64,000 nt of DNA from Lonsdalea populi (GCF_015999465.1 NZ_CP065534.1:1302001-1366000), one strand, 5' to 3'. Counted from the stretch's first letter, positions 1 to 9,992 are shown. The notes: generated by a model from the sequence alone, not told the origin. Made by a program: numbers and translations.

Positions 1-1
1 G

Positions 2-610
2 GATGTGGGTTATCCCGCTAAAAACTCGCCGTTCACTCCGATGGGGGGACGCGTCAACGTCGGCAGCGTCTCCCGGCTGATGGAAAGCCATATCAAGCTG
101 GAAAAGCGCCCGGCAAGTCAGTTCCCGCCGGTGTACGTCACCGAGATCGGCTGGCCCTCGACGACGATCCCTTACGCCAACGGCGAAGCCGTCCAGGCCG
201 CTTTTCTGCTCAGGACTTTAATCCAAGCCCAGCGCCTCAACATCATTCGAAGCACGTTTTGGTATGACTTTGTGAACGATGGCGCGGACGGGACCAACAA
301 AGAGCATAATTTTGGTCTGCTTTATCAGGACTACACGCCTAAACCCGCGTATAGCGCGATGGCGGTGATGAACCACATGCTGACCGGCATGCACTTCAAA
401 CACGCCGTGGTCGATGCCCCGGACGTCAAAGTCTATCGCTTCTCCAACGGCGGCAAAGAGCTGCTGGTGGGGTGGACGGTGGGCGCAGACAAGAAAGAAG
501 TGCCGCTGGACGGCGGGAAAAAGGTGCAGACGGACTGGCAGGGCAATCAGACGGATATTGACGGAAAAACCTGGAAGCTGGGGCCTATCCCTCGCTATCT
601 GAGTGAATAA
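2..610 (+). CDS. Clan GH-A glycoside hydrolase, C-terminal part (5' end outside window)
   Basis: The frame is open from the first bases, so this is the C-terminal ~200 residues of a longer protein. It carries VTEIGWPS, the strand-7 nucleophile-glutamate signature of clan GH-A barrels (GH5/GH39-like). Further on come a WYDF segment and a GLLYQDYTPKPAY segment, the usual end of the barrel in this group, and then a small beta-type tail of about 70 residues. The substrate cannot be told from this part. Its position directly before UDP-sugar genes suggests trimming or turnover of a surface polysaccharide, as PslG-type hydrolases do, but that is inference. The stop is TAA, and about 220 bases separate it from the next gene. 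Confidence 0.75.
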   Translation, partial: DVGYPAKNSPFTPMGGRVNVGSVSRLMESHIKLEKRPASQFPPVYVTEIGWPSTTIPYANGEAVQAAFLLRTLIQAQRLNIIRSTFWYDFVNDGADGTNKEHNFGLLYQDYTPKPAYSAMAVMNHMLTGMHFKHAVVDAPDVKVYRFSNGGKELLVGWTVGADKKEVPLDGGKKVQTDWQGNQTDIDGKTWKLGPIPRYLSE

Positions 611-828
611 CGCGCCGGGGATCAATGACGCCGGGCGAACGACCGCCGCAGGGTGTCATCAGAGACTGACGTGAAGGGCGCCTTTGCGGAGGCGTTGCTG
701 CAGACTGCATTTTTATTAACCGCGTGAATGAGTTATCGAAGCAAGACCGTCCAATGTTCCGATTCGGCATCAAATCGTTCGGTGGTATCATTCGCAGATT
801 CATCTCACCTACAACAATGAGTCATCTG

Positions 829-1836
829 ATGAAATTTCTTGTCACCGGAGCCGCCGGTTTTATCGGTTTTTATGTTTGCCAGTCGCTGTGTGTTGCCGGG
901 CACGAAGTTGTCGGGATAGATAATCTTAACGACTACTACGCCGTCTCTCTCAAAGAGGCGCGCCTGGCCGAGCTGGAGCCGCTGGACAACTTCCGTTTCG
1001 AGAAACTGGATATCGCGGATGATAAGGCCGTACAGGCGTTGTTTGCGGCGGAGAAGTTCGATCGCGTGATCCATCTGGCGGCGCAGGCGGGCGTCCGTTA
1101 CTCGCTGGAAAATCCACTGGCGTATGCGCAGAGCAATCTCACCGGCCACGTCAACGTGTTGGAAGGGTGCCGCCATCATGGCGTCGGCCATTTAGTCTAT
1201 GCGTCATCCAGCTCCGTGTACGGGCTGAACCATAAAACGCCGTTCTCGACGGCGGACAGCGTGGATCACCCGGTGTCGCTTTACGCAGCCACCAAAAAAT
1301 CCAATGAGTTGATGTCGCATGCCTATTCGCATCTGTATGGCCTGCCGACCACCGGTCTGCGCTTTTTCACCGTCTACGGCCCGTGGGGGCGACCGGATAT
1401 GGCCCTATTTAAGTTCACCAAGAACATTCTGAACGGCGAGCCGATCGATATCTACAATCACGGCGACATGCGCCGGGATTTCACCTACGTCACCGATATC
1501 GTGGAAGGCGTAATGCGTGTCGCGGAGGTGATTCTACAGCCCGATCCGTCGTGGCGGGTGGAAAGTGGATCGCCGGCCAATAGCTCCGCGCCTTATCGTG
1601 TGTACAACATCGGCCACGGCAGCCCGGTCAAGCTGATGGATTTTGTGACGGCGCTGGAAAACGCGCTGGGAATCGAAGCGAAGAAAAACTTTATGCCGAT
1701 GCAAGCAGGCGACGTGTATCAGACCTATGCCGATACCGACGACCTCTTTGCGACGACAGGTTATCGCCCACAGGTGGAAGTCGCCGAAGGCGTGCAGGCG
1801 TTTGTTGACTGGTATCGAGGTTTCTACCGTCTCTGA
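829..1836 (+). CDS. UDP-glucuronate 4-epimerase (NAD-dependent SDR)
   Basis: An extended short-chain dehydrogenase of 335 residues that would interconvert UDP-glucuronate and UDP-galacturonate in the cytoplasm. The N terminus has the NAD-binding GAAGFIG motif, followed by the SSSVYG segment (catalytic Ser region) and a catalytic YAATK Tyr-Lys pair at about residues 152 and 156. VYGPWGRPDM and GDMRRDFTYV are typical of the CapI/GlcA-epimerase subgroup, as distinct from GalE. The frame is open upstream to 724, but MKFLVTG at 829 is chosen because the nucleotide-binding strand begins there and the resulting length matches the family. Ugd, which makes its substrate, is encoded 97 bases downstream, so the two probably act in sequence. 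Confidence 0.88.
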   Translation: MKFLVTGAAGFIGFYVCQSLCVAGHEVVGIDNLNDYYAVSLKEARLAELEPLDNFRFEKLDIADDKAVQALFAAEKFDRVIHLAAQAGVRYSLENPLAYAQSNLTGHVNVLEGCRHHGVGHLVYASSSSVYGLNHKTPFSTADSVDHPVSLYAATKKSNELMSHAYSHLYGLPTTGLRFFTVYGPWGRPDMALFKFTKNILNGEPIDIYNHGDMRRDFTYVTDIVEGVMRVAEVILQPDPSWRVESGSPANSSAPYRVYNIGHGSPVKLMDFVTALENALGIEAKKNFMPMQAGDVYQTYADTDDLFATTGYRPQVEVAEGVQAFVDWYRGFYRL

Positions 1837-1933
1837 TCGAGGCGATGAAGCGCGGGCGGCCGGTTTTCACTGCCCACGGCCATTTCTTCTGTGATTTTAG
1901 TTATATGCCACGTTGGATGAGTGTGATTTGAAA

Positions 1934-3100
1934 ATGAAAATTGCGATTGCAGGTACCGGCTACGTCGGCTTGTCGAATGCGATGCTGCTGGCGCAGCACA
2001 ATGAAGTGGTTGCGCTGGATATCGTTGCCGAGAAGGTCGACATGCTCAACAAAGGTGTTTCACCTATCGTCGATAAAGAAATCGAAGATTTCCTGCGTAA
2101 CCCGGCGCTCAATTTCCGGGCCACGCAGGACCCCGCTGCGGCTTATCAAGACGCTGATTTCGTCATCATCGCCACCCCGACGGATTACGATCCCAAGACT
2201 CACTACTTCAACACCAGTTCGGTCGAAGCGGTCATTCGTGATGTGCTGGCGCACAATTCTGAGACGGTGATGATCATCAAATCGACCGTGCCCGTCGGCT
2301 ACACCCGTCAGCTGCGGGAAGCGTTCGAGACCGACAACATCATCTTCTCGCCGGAATTCCTGCGGGAAGGCAGGGCGCTGTACGATAACCTGTACCCTTC
2401 GCGTATCGTCATCGGCGAACGTTCAGAGCGGGCGGGAACCTTTGTCAATCTGCTGGTGGAAGGCGCGATTAAAACCGACATCCAGGTGCTGTTTACCGAC
2501 TCCACCGAGGCCGAGGCCATCAAGCTGTTTGCTAATACCTATCTGGCGATGCGCGTGGCGTACTTCAACGAGCTGGACACCTATGCTCAGACGCTAGGGC
2601 TCGACAGTAAGCAGATCATTGAAGGCGTCGGGCTGGATCCGCGTATCGGCCAGCACTACAACAATCCTTCGTTCGGCTACGGCGGTTACTGCCTGCCGAA
2701 AGATACCAAGCAGCTGCTGGCTAACTATGAAGCGGTACCCAACAACCTGATCCGTGCGATTGTGGATGCCAATACCACGCGTAAAGATTTCATCGCCGAT
2801 GCGGTGATCAAGCGCAATCCTACCGTCGTGGGCGTCTACCGTCTGGTGATGAAAAGCGGTTCGGACAACTTCCGCGCCTCGGCCATTCAGGGCGTGATGA
2901 AGCGCATTAAGGCAAAAGGGATCGAGGTCGTGGTTTTCGAGCCTGCGCTGAAAGAAGACAACTTCTTCCACTCCCAGGTCATCAAGGATCTGGATGAGTT
3001 CAAGCAGATTTCCGACGTGATCCTTTCCAACCGCATGGCACCGGAATTGTCTGATGTTGTGGAAAAAGTCTTTACCCGCGATCTCTTTGGCTCAGATTAG
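1934..3100 (+). CDS. ugd: UDP-glucose 6-dehydrogenase
   Basis: Oxidises UDP-glucose to UDP-glucuronate with two NAD+, supplying uronic acid for capsule/exopolysaccharide and for lipid A aminoarabinose. The protein has 388 residues, the length of E. coli Ugd. It opens with the NAD-binding AGTGYVG motif, has the conserved IKSTVPVG and SPEFLREG segments, and carries the catalytic cysteine in GGYCLPKD (about Cys253). An upstream in-frame ATG at 1913 adds seven residues, but MKIAIAG at 1934 gives the family start. It lies between the epimerase and galF in the same direction, a reasonable nucleotide-sugar group. In many enterics ugd lies after gnd, so this order is rearranged. Confidence 0.95.
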   Translation: MKIAIAGTGYVGLSNAMLLAQHNEVVALDIVAEKVDMLNKGVSPIVDKEIEDFLRNPALNFRATQDPAAAYQDADFVIIATPTDYDPKTHYFNTSSVEAVIRDVLAHNSETVMIIKSTVPVGYTRQLREAFETDNIIFSPEFLREGRALYDNLYPSRIVIGERSERAGTFVNLLVEGAIKTDIQVLFTDSTEAEAIKLFANTYLAMRVAYFNELDTYAQTLGLDSKQIIEGVGLDPRIGQHYNNPSFGYGGYCLPKDTKQLLANYEAVPNNLIRAIVDANTTRKDFIADAVIKRNPTVVGVYRLVMKSGSDNFRASAIQGVMKRIKAKGIEVVVFEPALKEDNFFHSQVIKDLDEFKQISDVILSNRMAPELSDVVEKVFTRDLFGSD

Positions 3101-3175
3101 GTATAAGGTTAAGAGAGTGTGTGGCACGGATAGGGAAGTGCCACGGAAATGGCTGACTGTTTAAGAGAGCGATAG

Positions 3176-4081
3176 ATGACGACATTAAAAGCAGTGATTC
3201 CCGTTGCCGGGCTGGGTATGAACCTGTTGCCGGTAACCAAGGCAATTCCTAAAGAGATGCTGCCGCTGGTGGATCGCCCGGTAATTGAGAAAATCGTAAA
3301 AGAGTGCGCAAACGCGGGCATTAAAGAGATCGTGCTGGTGACGCACGCATCCAAAAATGCCATCGAAAACCATTTCGATACGTCGTTCGAGCTGGAATCC
3401 CTGCTGGAAGAGCGCGCCAAGCGTCAGCTGCTGAAAGAAGTGCAGGCCATCTGCCCGCCGGGCGTGACCATCATGAACGTGCGGCAGGGGCAAACGCTCG
3501 GGTTGGGGCATGCGGTTTCCTGCGCCTATCCTATTGTGGGCAATGCCCCGTTCGTGGTCGTCTTACCCGACGTCGTGCTGGATGAAAGCACGGCGGATCA
3601 GTCGACGGAAAACTTGGCCCGCCTGGTGGCGCGCTTCGAAGAGACCGGTCACAGCCAGGTTCTGGTGAAGCATCGTCCGTATGAAGCGCTGCCGGAATAC
3701 TCGGTGGTCGAGTGCGAACAGCCGCTGACCCAGCCGGGCGCGACGTCGGCTATCACGTCGATGATTGAAAAGCCCAAGCTGGCGCGTGTGGAGGGTTCGG
3801 ACCTGTCTGCGGTTGGCCGCTATGTGCTGACGGCGGACGCCTGGCCTATCATCAACAACATTCTGCCGGGCGCCTGGGGCCGTATTCAGCTGACGGACGC
3901 GATTGCCGAGCTGATCAAAACTCAACAGGTGGATGCGGTAGAAATGGCCGGACGCAGCTTCAACTGTGGTCGTAAGCTCGGCTACGCTCAGGCCTTCGTC
4001 TCCTACGGATTGCGCAATCCGGATCTGGGCAAGACGTTCAAGAAAAATATCGAAAAGCTGCTGGCTAAGCACTCGGCCTGA
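3176..4081 (+). CDS. galF: GalF, UTP-glucose-1-phosphate uridylyltransferase paralogue
   Basis: Nucleotidyltransferase-fold protein of 301 residues. The N terminus reads PVAGLGM where catalytic GalU has GLGTR. Loss of that arginine is the hallmark of GalF, which has little activity itself and is thought to modulate GalU. The rest ([32 protein letters not shown]) matches the family; the WGR before IQLTDAI again favours GalF over GalU. galF normally marks one border of the O-antigen/capsule locus with gnd at the other. Here only about 170 bases separate galF from gnd, so no polysaccharide cluster sits between them. An inverted repeat at 4092-4119 in the gap lacks a T-run. Confidence 0.9.
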   Translation: MTTLKAVIPVAGLGMNLLPVTKAIPKEMLPLVDRPVIEKIVKECANAGIKEIVLVTHASKNAIENHFDTSFELESLLEERAKRQLLKEVQAICPPGVTIMNVRQGQTLGLGHAVSCAYPIVGNAPFVVVLPDVVLDESTADQSTENLARLVARFEETGHSQVLVKHRPYEALPEYSVVECEQPLTQPGATSAITSMIEKPKLARVEGSDLSAVGRYVLTADAWPIINNILPGAWGRIQLTDAIAELIKTQQVDAVEMAGRSFNCGRKLGYAQAFVSYGLRNPDLGKTFKKNIEKLLAKHSA

Positions 4082-4248
4082 CGACAGCTTCCCGCCCGAG
4101 CCTGTTTTATGCCGGGCGGTACCCTATCCTATCGAACCAATAACTACCCACTCGAGAAGAGCTGAGTTACCATGACAGCCGCTTTTGATTGCCTGTGGCG
4201 CGTCAGCCACGACCCGGGTAGGTTACCCTTCAAACAGGAGTTGCTTTA

Positions 4249-5655
4249 ATGTCCAAACAGCAAATTGGCGTTGTCGGTATGGCGGTAATGGGGCGCAATC
4301 TGGCGCTGAACATTGAAAGCCGTGGCTACACCGTCTCCGTCTTTAACCGTTCTGCTGATAAAACCGATGAGGTGATTGCAGAAAATCCCGGTAAAAAGCT
4401 GGTGCCTTGCTACACCGTTCAGGAATTCGTTGAATCCCTGGAGAAGCCGCGTCGTATCCTGTTAATGGTCAAAGCGGGTGAAGCTACGGATAAAACCATC
4501 GCTGCTCTCAAACCCTATCTGGAAAAAGGTGACATACTGATAGACGGTGGCAACACCTTCTACAAAGACACCATCCGTCGTAACCGTGAACTGTCCGCCG
4601 AAGGTTTCAACTTTATCGGCACCGGCGTTTCCGGCGGCGAGGAAGGCGCGTTGAAAGGCCCGTCCATCATGCCTGGCGGTCAGAAAGAGGCTTATGAACT
4701 GGTTGCGCCTATTCTGGAAAAAATCGCCGCGCGCGCGGAAGGCGAAGCCTGTGTGACCTATATCGGCGCCGACGGCGCGGGCCACTACGTAAAAATGGTG
4801 CACAACGGCATTGAATACGGCGACATGCAGCTGATCGCGGAAGCCTATTCCCTGTTGAAGCAGGCGCTGAACCTGAGCAACGAAGAACTGGCGAACACCT
4901 TTTCCGAATGGAATAAAGGCGAACTGAGCAGCTATCTGATCGAGATCACCGCCGACATTTTCACCAAAAAGGATGAAGACGGAAAATATCTGGTCGACGT
5001 TATTCTGGATGAAGCAGCGAACAAAGGCACCGGTAAATGGACGAGCCAGAGCTCCCTGGACCTGGGCGAACCGCTGTCGCTGATCACCGAGTCCGTCTTC
5101 GCTCGCTACCTGTCTTCGCTGAAATCTCAGCGCGTTGCCGCGTCTAAAGTGCTGTCCGGTCCCGCCGCTCAGGCCTTTTCCGGCGACAAGGCGGAGTTCG
5201 TCGAGAAAGTGCGCCGCGCCCTGTATCTGGGCAAAATCGTCTCTTATGCGCAGGGCTTCTCTCAGCTCAAAGCGGCGTCAGATGAGAACAACTGGGATCT
5301 GAACTACGGCGAAATCGCCAAGATCTTCCGCGCGGGCTGCATCATCCGCGCCCAGTTCTTGCAGAAAATCACCGACGCTTACGCGCAGAATGCGGCCATC
5401 GCCAACCTATTGCTGGCGCCGTACTTCAAGCAGATTGCGGACGAATACCAGCAGGCGCTGCGTGACGTGGTCGCCTACGCCGTACAGCATGGTATCCCGG
5501 TTCCGACCTTCTCGGCGGCTATCGCCTATTACGACAGCTACCGTTCTGAAGTGCTGCCGGCGAACCTGATTCAGGCGCAGCGTGACTATTTCGGCGCCCA
5601 CACCTACAAACGCACGGATAAAGAAGGCGTATTCCACACCGAATGGTTGGACTAA
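4249..5655 (+). CDS. gnd: 6-phosphogluconate dehydrogenase, decarboxylating
   Basis: Pentose-phosphate-pathway enzyme that converts 6-phosphogluconate and NADP+ to ribulose 5-phosphate, CO2 and NADPH. Its 468 residues equal the E. coli length. The Rossmann motif [10 protein letters not shown] is at the N terminus. The catalytic region contains [11 protein letters not shown] and the [14 protein letters not shown] segment with the active-site Lys and Glu, and the C terminus has the expected AHTYKR substrate loop. A good ribosome-binding site (ACAGGAG) precedes the ATG. It ends at a clear terminator. In enterics gnd is a hitch-hiker beside the O-antigen locus, so its place beside galF and ugd fits. 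Confidence 0.97.
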   Translation: MSKQQIGVVGMAVMGRNLALNIESRGYTVSVFNRSADKTDEVIAENPGKKLVPCYTVQEFVESLEKPRRILLMVKAGEATDKTIAALKPYLEKGDILIDGGNTFYKDTIRRNRELSAEGFNFIGTGVSGGEEGALKGPSIMPGGQKEAYELVAPILEKIAARAEGEACVTYIGADGAGHYVKMVHNGIEYGDMQLIAEAYSLLKQALNLSNEELANTFSEWNKGELSSYLIEITADIFTKKDEDGKYLVDVILDEAANKGTGKWTSQSSLDLGEPLSLITESVFARYLSSLKSQRVAASKVLSGPAAQAFSGDKAEFVEKVRRALYLGKIVSYAQGFSQLKAASDENNWDLNYGEIAKIFRAGCIIRAQFLQKITDAYAQNAAIANLLLAPYFKQIADEYQQALRDVVAYAVQHGIPVPTFSAAIAYYDSYRSEVLPANLIQAQRDYFGAHTYKRTDKEGVFHTEWLD

Positions 5656-5677
5656 ACGCTGCGTTGATACTTTCCAG

Positions 5678-5705
5678 CCGGGCGTCTACCGCCCGGTTGT
5701 TTCAC
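5678..5705 (+). terminator. Intrinsic terminator after gnd
   Basis: The stem CCGGGCG (5678-5684) pairs with CGCCCGG (5690-5696) around a five-base loop and is followed by a T-rich run. It starts 23 bases after the gnd stop. Confidence 0.8.
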
Positions 5706-6020
5706 TTTTTGTCATACCCTTCGTTTCTTATCGGACAGCTCCGAAAAAATAATACGCAGTAAAACTAATAAGCGAAATGTCATTCCCTTCCTGTATGTTG
5801 TTAACAAGTATCTCTATTTTTGTGTTTATTGAATTCAAGGCTGCGCAGTTGTTACATGCATCATGATGTAACGTCGTTTTCATTATGGTGATCTCCCCCG
5901 AGTTTAAGGACAGTGAATGCCCGATTTGGCTGAGAAATCAGCTGAAAAGTAGGGCAGGAAAGGCCATGAGTTGGGTCTTCTCCTGTCCTGAAGTACTTCC
6001 CAGGAAAGAAGGAAATTGTG
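5706..6020 (+). promoter_or_regulatory. yjbE upstream region with a perfect spaced palindrome
   Basis: About 315 bases without a gene. It is AT-rich on the left and holds GTTACAT-N8-ATGTAAC at 5851-5872, a perfect 7-base inverted repeat spaced like a dimeric-regulator operator. Nearer the gene, an imperfect hairpin (about 5951-5997) would form in the leader RNA. A Shine-Dalgarno-like AAGGAAA just before 6018 decides the yjbE start. In E. coli the homologous operon is induced through the Rcs system, but I do not see a convincing RcsAB box here. The promoter itself is not assigned. Confidence 0.45.
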
Positions 6021-6272
6021 ATGAAAAAAACGTTAATGACTGCGGTACTGGCCTTGGCCATGTCCTCCAGTGCATATGCGGCCGTGGGCGAATTGCTCGG
6101 TGGCGCGGGCGGCTCAGGCGCCGCTTCCGCTGCCGTCGGTACGTCTACGGTGGTCGGTGTCGGCGTAGCGGCGGCTGCCGTTGCTGCCGCTACCGTGGCG
6201 GCTGCGAATGATAGCAGCACGTCCAACAGCACGGGCACCAGTACCTCAACAGTCACATCAACCCAGGGTTAA
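6021..6272 (+). CDS. yjbE: YjbE family small secreted protein (GfcA-like)
   Basis: A protein of 83 residues with a Sec signal peptide (MKKTLMTAVLALAMSSSAYA, cleavage after AYA). The mature part is almost only Ala, Gly, Val, Ser and Thr, with a Val/Ala-rich hydrophobic middle and a Ser/Thr-rich tail. This matches YjbE/GfcA, the first and least understood member of the exopolysaccharide operon. A GTG codon at 6018 is in frame just before the ATG; the ATG at 6021 is preferred because the AAGGAAA sequence is better spaced to it. A terminator follows directly, so yjbE may be made in excess over yjbFGH. Its biochemical role is unknown. Confidence 0.8.
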   Translation: MKKTLMTAVLALAMSSSAYAAVGELLGGAGGSGAASAAVGTSTVVGVGVAAAAVAAATVAAANDSSTSNSTGTSTSTVTSTQG

Positions 6273-6290
6273 TGGGCTTGAGATAACAAT

Positions 6291-6316
6291 AAGGCCACTT
6301 AGGTGGCCTTTCTTTT
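6291..6316 (+). terminator. Intrinsic terminator/attenuator between yjbE and yjbF
   Basis: The stem AAGGCCAC (6291-6298) pairs with GTGGCCTT (6303-6310) around the loop TTAG and is followed by TCTTTT. It lies inside the operon, so partial read-through would set the ratio of yjbE to the later genes. Confidence 0.75.
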
Positions 6317-6347
6317 GCTTCAGGGGATTCAGGCGAGAACCAGAGCG

Positions 6348-7031
6348 ATGATAAAAATTCTATCAGGTAGCAGAACCCGTGCGCTGATTGCTGTTCCACT
6401 TTTTTCTTTAATGTTGACGGGGTGTTCGCAACAATTCGCTTTGTTGGGCCAAACGATGAAGCTGGCCGTCTGGGGACAGAGCGACACCGACCTCACGCCG
6501 CAGCAGGTGGCGAAGGTGCCGTATGCTTCCGCCTATATCAAGGTCGGCGAAGCCCCGCGCGCCTTTATGGTGCTGGCGTTTGCCGATAACGGGCAATTGA
6601 AGTGGGTCGCGGCGGACAAAAATCTGGTCGCGACGCATGCCGGACGGGTGGTGAAAACGCAGGGGTTCGGCGAAGACATCCAGCATGTCGCCAATCAGGA
6701 GCAGGATCCGTTGTTTCTGGGCCTGCTGAAGCCGGAAACGCCGAAGCGCTGGCGCACCGAGGTCAGTTGGTCGCAGGTGATGCGGGGCAGTTATGAACTG
6801 AACTCTTCGTTCGAAAACCGCGGCCGCGAGCCGTTGGTTATCCTCGGCAGAACCTACCAAACCGTGCGTTTCGATGAGCTCGTGACCGTTCCCGCGTTGA
6901 ACCAACGTTATACCAACCAGTATTGGCTGAATGCGAGCACCGGTCAGGTGATACAGAGCCGTCAATACATGGGGCCGGATATGGCGCTGGTTCAGTTTAC
7001 CGCTTTGAAATCCTACGCTCAGTCACTGTAA
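6348..7031 (+). CDS. yjbF: YjbF outer-membrane lipoprotein (GfcB/YmcC family)
   Basis: A lipoprotein of 227 residues with a signal peptide ending in the lipobox LTGC, so the mature N-terminal Cys should be lipidated. The mature region matches the YjbF/GfcB group of lipoproteins found with exopolysaccharide and group 4 capsule operons. The frame is open upstream to 6303, which lies inside the terminator stem, so the ATG at 6348 just before the signal peptide is chosen. yjbG begins 11 bases after its stop. A periplasmic or outer-membrane role in polymer export is inferred from the operon; no enzymatic motif is visible. Confidence 0.85.
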   Translation: MIKILSGSRTRALIAVPLFSLMLTGCSQQFALLGQTMKLAVWGQSDTDLTPQQVAKVPYASAYIKVGEAPRAFMVLAFADNGQLKWVAADKNLVATHAGRVVKTQGFGEDIQHVANQEQDPLFLGLLKPETPKRWRTEVSWSQVMRGSYELNSSFENRGREPLVILGRTYQTVRFDELVTVPALNQRYTNQYWLNASTGQVIQSRQYMGPDMALVQFTALKSYAQSL

Positions 7032-7041
7032 GGACGCTTCT

Positions 7042-7821
7042 ATGTTGCTACACAATCGGCTGGCCGCCATGCTGTTATTGATGACCGGAACGGTGGGCGC
7101 GGCGCAGCTTACGGTAAAATATGGCGATCGCACGTTGGACCCCGTGGTGCTGGAAGACGGCGTTCGCCTGGATCAGTTTTATGCTAAAACGCCTTTCCCC
7201 GCAGACGTCAACTGGCAGAACGCGTTGATCGCTAACTCAGCGATGACGTCCAGCGTGGCCGCGCAAGGCCAGACGTTGCAGGATCACCTCTATCGCCTGC
7301 AACTGTGGTGGCGCGATCGTGGTGAGGGTGACTACGCCATTGCAGCCTGGTATGTCGCGCAGGCGCTCAAGCAGGTGCCTATCGCAGGCCGAATACCGGC
7401 GGCGCTCGACCCAGACCGGGTGCGCCTGAGTCTACAGAGCAATCGTCCGCTGGTCGGAGACTATCAGCTCTATCTCGCCCCCTATTCCAAACAGCTGTTC
7501 CTGTTCGGCCTGATTCGGACGGACATCGATATCGGTACGGCTCAGGTATTCAAAGATCTTCCGCTGCGCGCCGGCTGGTCGGTTGAAAACTATATTCAGG
7601 GCCGACGTGTTCTTCCCGGCGGCGATAAAAACACGGGGTATCTGATTTCAGGGGCGGGAACGTGGCGCAAGGTGCCGCTGGCGATATGGAATCGTCAACA
7701 TATCGAACCCGCTGCGGGCGAAACGCTGTTTATCGGCTTTGATCCCGCGATTTTGCCTGGAGAGATGTCCTCTGTTAACGAGCAGATTGCCGATTATCTT
7801 GCGAACCGGATCCCACACTAA
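7042..7821 (+). CDS. yjbG: YjbG, GfcC-type capsule/exopolysaccharide periplasmic protein
   Basis: A protein of 259 residues, slightly longer than E. coli YjbG. It has a signal peptide (MLLHNRLAAMLLLMTGTVGA) and a soluble periplasmic body. The family (GfcC) has beta-grasp SLBB-like domains with a C-terminal amphipathic helix and is needed for group 4 capsule or related polymers. The stop codon shares one base with the yjbH start (TAATG), so the two are translationally coupled. No catalytic residues are evident. The product is probably periplasmic and works with the YjbH barrel. Confidence 0.85.
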   Translation: MLLHNRLAAMLLLMTGTVGAAQLTVKYGDRTLDPVVLEDGVRLDQFYAKTPFPADVNWQNALIANSAMTSSVAAQGQTLQDHLYRLQLWWRDRGEGDYAIAAWYVAQALKQVPIAGRIPAALDPDRVRLSLQSNRPLVGDYQLYLAPYSKQLFLFGLIRTDIDIGTAQVFKDLPLRAGWSVENYIQGRRVLPGGDKNTGYLISGAGTWRKVPLAIWNRQHIEPAAGETLFIGFDPAILPGEMSSVNEQIADYLANRIPH

Positions 7822-9965
7822 TGGCTAAAAACAACACTCTCAGACTGAATTGCCTCTCTCTGGCGGTCGGCAGCGTTTTCAGCACGTCGGCGTTGGCGGA
7901 TGCGGCAGACTCGACTCGTCAAATACCCGAGGTCACCAACCAAAATCATTACTACCAGCCCGCTGGCGTGTCTCAGACCGACTTTGGCGGCGTGGGCCTA
8001 TTGCAAATGCCGACCGCGCGCATGGCCGAAACCGGCGAGTTCAGCGCTAGCTATCGCGATAACGATCAGTACCGACGCTACGCCGTTTCGTTACAGCTGC
8101 TCGACTGGCTGGAAACGACGGTGCGCTATACCGACATTCGTACCCGGCTTTACAGCGCCGATCCCAACTTCAGCGGATCGCAAACCTATAAAGACAAAGG
8201 GTTCGACGTTAAGGCGCGACTGTGGAAAGAAGATCGCTGGTTGCCTCAGGTGTCTTTGGGGCTGCGCGATATCGCGGGGACCGGCCTGTTCGACAGTGAA
8301 TATCTGGCGGCCAGCAAACGCTGGGGACCGTTCGATCTGACGCTGGGCCTCGGCTGGGGAAATATGGCCCAGAGCGGCAATATCACCAACCCCGCCTGTA
8401 AGCTGAAGGAGAGTTTCTGTCAGCGCACCCGTTCTACGGATACCGGACAGTTTGAGGTGAACAACCTCTTCCACGGGCCGGCGGCGATCTTCGGCGGTAT
8501 AGAATATCAGACGCCGTGGGACCCGCTGCGTCTGAAGCTGGAGTATGACGGCAACGACTACAGCGATGAAGCCGCAGACCGCGGACGTAGAGAGCGTATC
8601 AAGCAGGATTCGCCGATCAACGTGGGCATGGTCTATCGGATCGGCGATATTCTGGATACCTCACTGTCCTGGGAGCGGGGCAACACGTTGATGTGGGGCT
8701 TCACGCTGCGCACCAACTTTAATGAGCTGAGACCGCATTTTGTCGACGATGCGCCGCCAGTCTATGCGCCGGTCAGCAACCTGCAAGGTGGGACGGACTG
8801 GAAACGGGTGGCGAAAGAGCTGGATGAGAAGGCCGGCCTCGGCCAGCCGGATATTTATGCGGACGACAAGCAGGTCACCGTCGTCAGCCCGCAGTACAAA
8901 TATCCGGACGGCACCGAGTTCAGCCGCCGGGCGGCCACCGTACTCGCTAATCATGTGCCGGACAGCGTCAGTGAATATCACATCGTCAGGGAAAACCGCC
9001 ATCTGCCGACTGACAGCACCCGCGTTGACGCGAACGCGTTTCGTCAGCTGCAAACGGCGTCGACGCCTCTGGGGCAGCCGGAGCCGAATGCCTTTGCTGC
9101 GGAGCCGGTAGCGCCTCCGCGCGGTCACGAAGTGCTGCATACCCAGCCCAAGCGGTTGACGTACTCCCTGGCGCCAGCGCTGTCGCAGTCCATCGGGGGG
9201 GCGGAGTCGTTCTATATGTATCAGGTTTCGGCTAACGCCAACGCGGATCTGTACCTCTCCGACCACTGGAGCATGGGCGGAACGGTCAACGTTAACCTGT
9301 TCAATAACTACGACAAGTTCAACTATACAACGCCGCCTCAGGACACCAAGCTGCCGCGCGTCCGCACCTGGATACGTGAGTACGTCACTTCGTCCGATGT
9401 GTTGCTGACCAATCTCCAACTGTCGCGCACCGATCATCCGGCGCGGGACTGGTACACGCAGGTCTACGGCGGCTATCTGGAGATGATGTATGCCGGCGTC
9501 GGCGGCGAAATGCTGTATCGGCCCTATGGAAAAAGCTGGGCCGTCGGGCTGGATGTCAACTACGTCAAGCAACGTGACTGGAACGATACGATGCGCCTCG
9601 GGGACTACAGCGTGGCCACCGGCCATCTGACCACCTACTGGGCGTTGCCGTTCATTAAAGGCGGGCTGGCGAAAATCAGCGTCGGTCGCTATCTGGCGGG
9701 AGATAAAGGCGTTACCGTCGATCTGTCTCGCCGATTTGACAGCGGTATTGTTGCGGGCGCCTTTGCGACAAAAACCAACGTCAGCGCCAAAGAGTATGGG
9801 GAAGGGAGCTTTACCAAAGGATTCTATGTCTCCATACCGTTCAATCTCCTCTTCACGTCGCCGACGACGAACCGGGGTTCGGTAGGCTGGGTGCCGCTGA
9901 CGCGTGATGGCGGCCAGATGCTGGAGCGTCGTAACGTGCTCTACAACGTCGTGGAACAGCCATAA
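7821..9965 (+). CDS. yjbH: YjbH outer-membrane beta-barrel (exopolysaccharide secretion family)
   Basis: A protein of 714 residues, close to E. coli YjbH. It has an N-terminal signal peptide and long stretches of alternating hydrophobic/aromatic residues typical of an outer-membrane barrel. VGLLQMPTARM near residue 55 is the conserved N-terminal segment of the family. A central non-barrel insertion (about residues 325-440) separates two barrel-like halves. The homologue GfcD serves group 4 capsule export, so a role as polymer porin is likely but not shown here. It overlaps yjbG by one base. An imperfect terminator-like hairpin follows. Confidence 0.87.
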   Translation: MAKNNTLRLNCLSLAVGSVFSTSALADAADSTRQIPEVTNQNHYYQPAGVSQTDFGGVGLLQMPTARMAETGEFSASYRDNDQYRRYAVSLQLLDWLETTVRYTDIRTRLYSADPNFSGSQTYKDKGFDVKARLWKEDRWLPQVSLGLRDIAGTGLFDSEYLAASKRWGPFDLTLGLGWGNMAQSGNITNPACKLKESFCQRTRSTDTGQFEVNNLFHGPAAIFGGIEYQTPWDPLRLKLEYDGNDYSDEAADRGRRERIKQDSPINVGMVYRIGDILDTSLSWERGNTLMWGFTLRTNFNELRPHFVDDAPPVYAPVSNLQGGTDWKRVAKELDEKAGLGQPDIYADDKQVTVVSPQYKYPDGTEFSRRAATVLANHVPDSVSEYHIVRENRHLPTDSTRVDANAFRQLQTASTPLGQPEPNAFAAEPVAPPRGHEVLHTQPKRLTYSLAPALSQSIGGAESFYMYQVSANANADLYLSDHWSMGGTVNVNLFNNYDKFNYTTPPQDTKLPRVRTWIREYVTSSDVLLTNLQLSRTDHPARDWYTQVYGGYLEMMYAGVGGEMLYRPYGKSWAVGLDVNYVKQRDWNDTMRLGDYSVATGHLTTYWALPFIKGGLAKISVGRYLAGDKGVTVDLSRRFDSGIVAGAFATKTNVSAKEYGEGSFTKGFYVSIPFNLLFTSPTTNRGSVGWVPLTRDGGQMLERRNVLYNVVEQP

Positions 9966-9992
9966 GCCCGCGAGTTGACTTCTCGGCGGATG

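Noticed and set aside
4092..4119. CCGCCCG/CGGGCGG inverted repeat after galF as a terminator
   Set aside because: The tail is TACCCTATCC without a T-run, so intrinsic termination is not supported.
8661..9626. Long minus-strand open frame inside yjbH
   Set aside because: Antisense shadow of a GC-rich coding region; yjbH on the plus strand is a clear family match.
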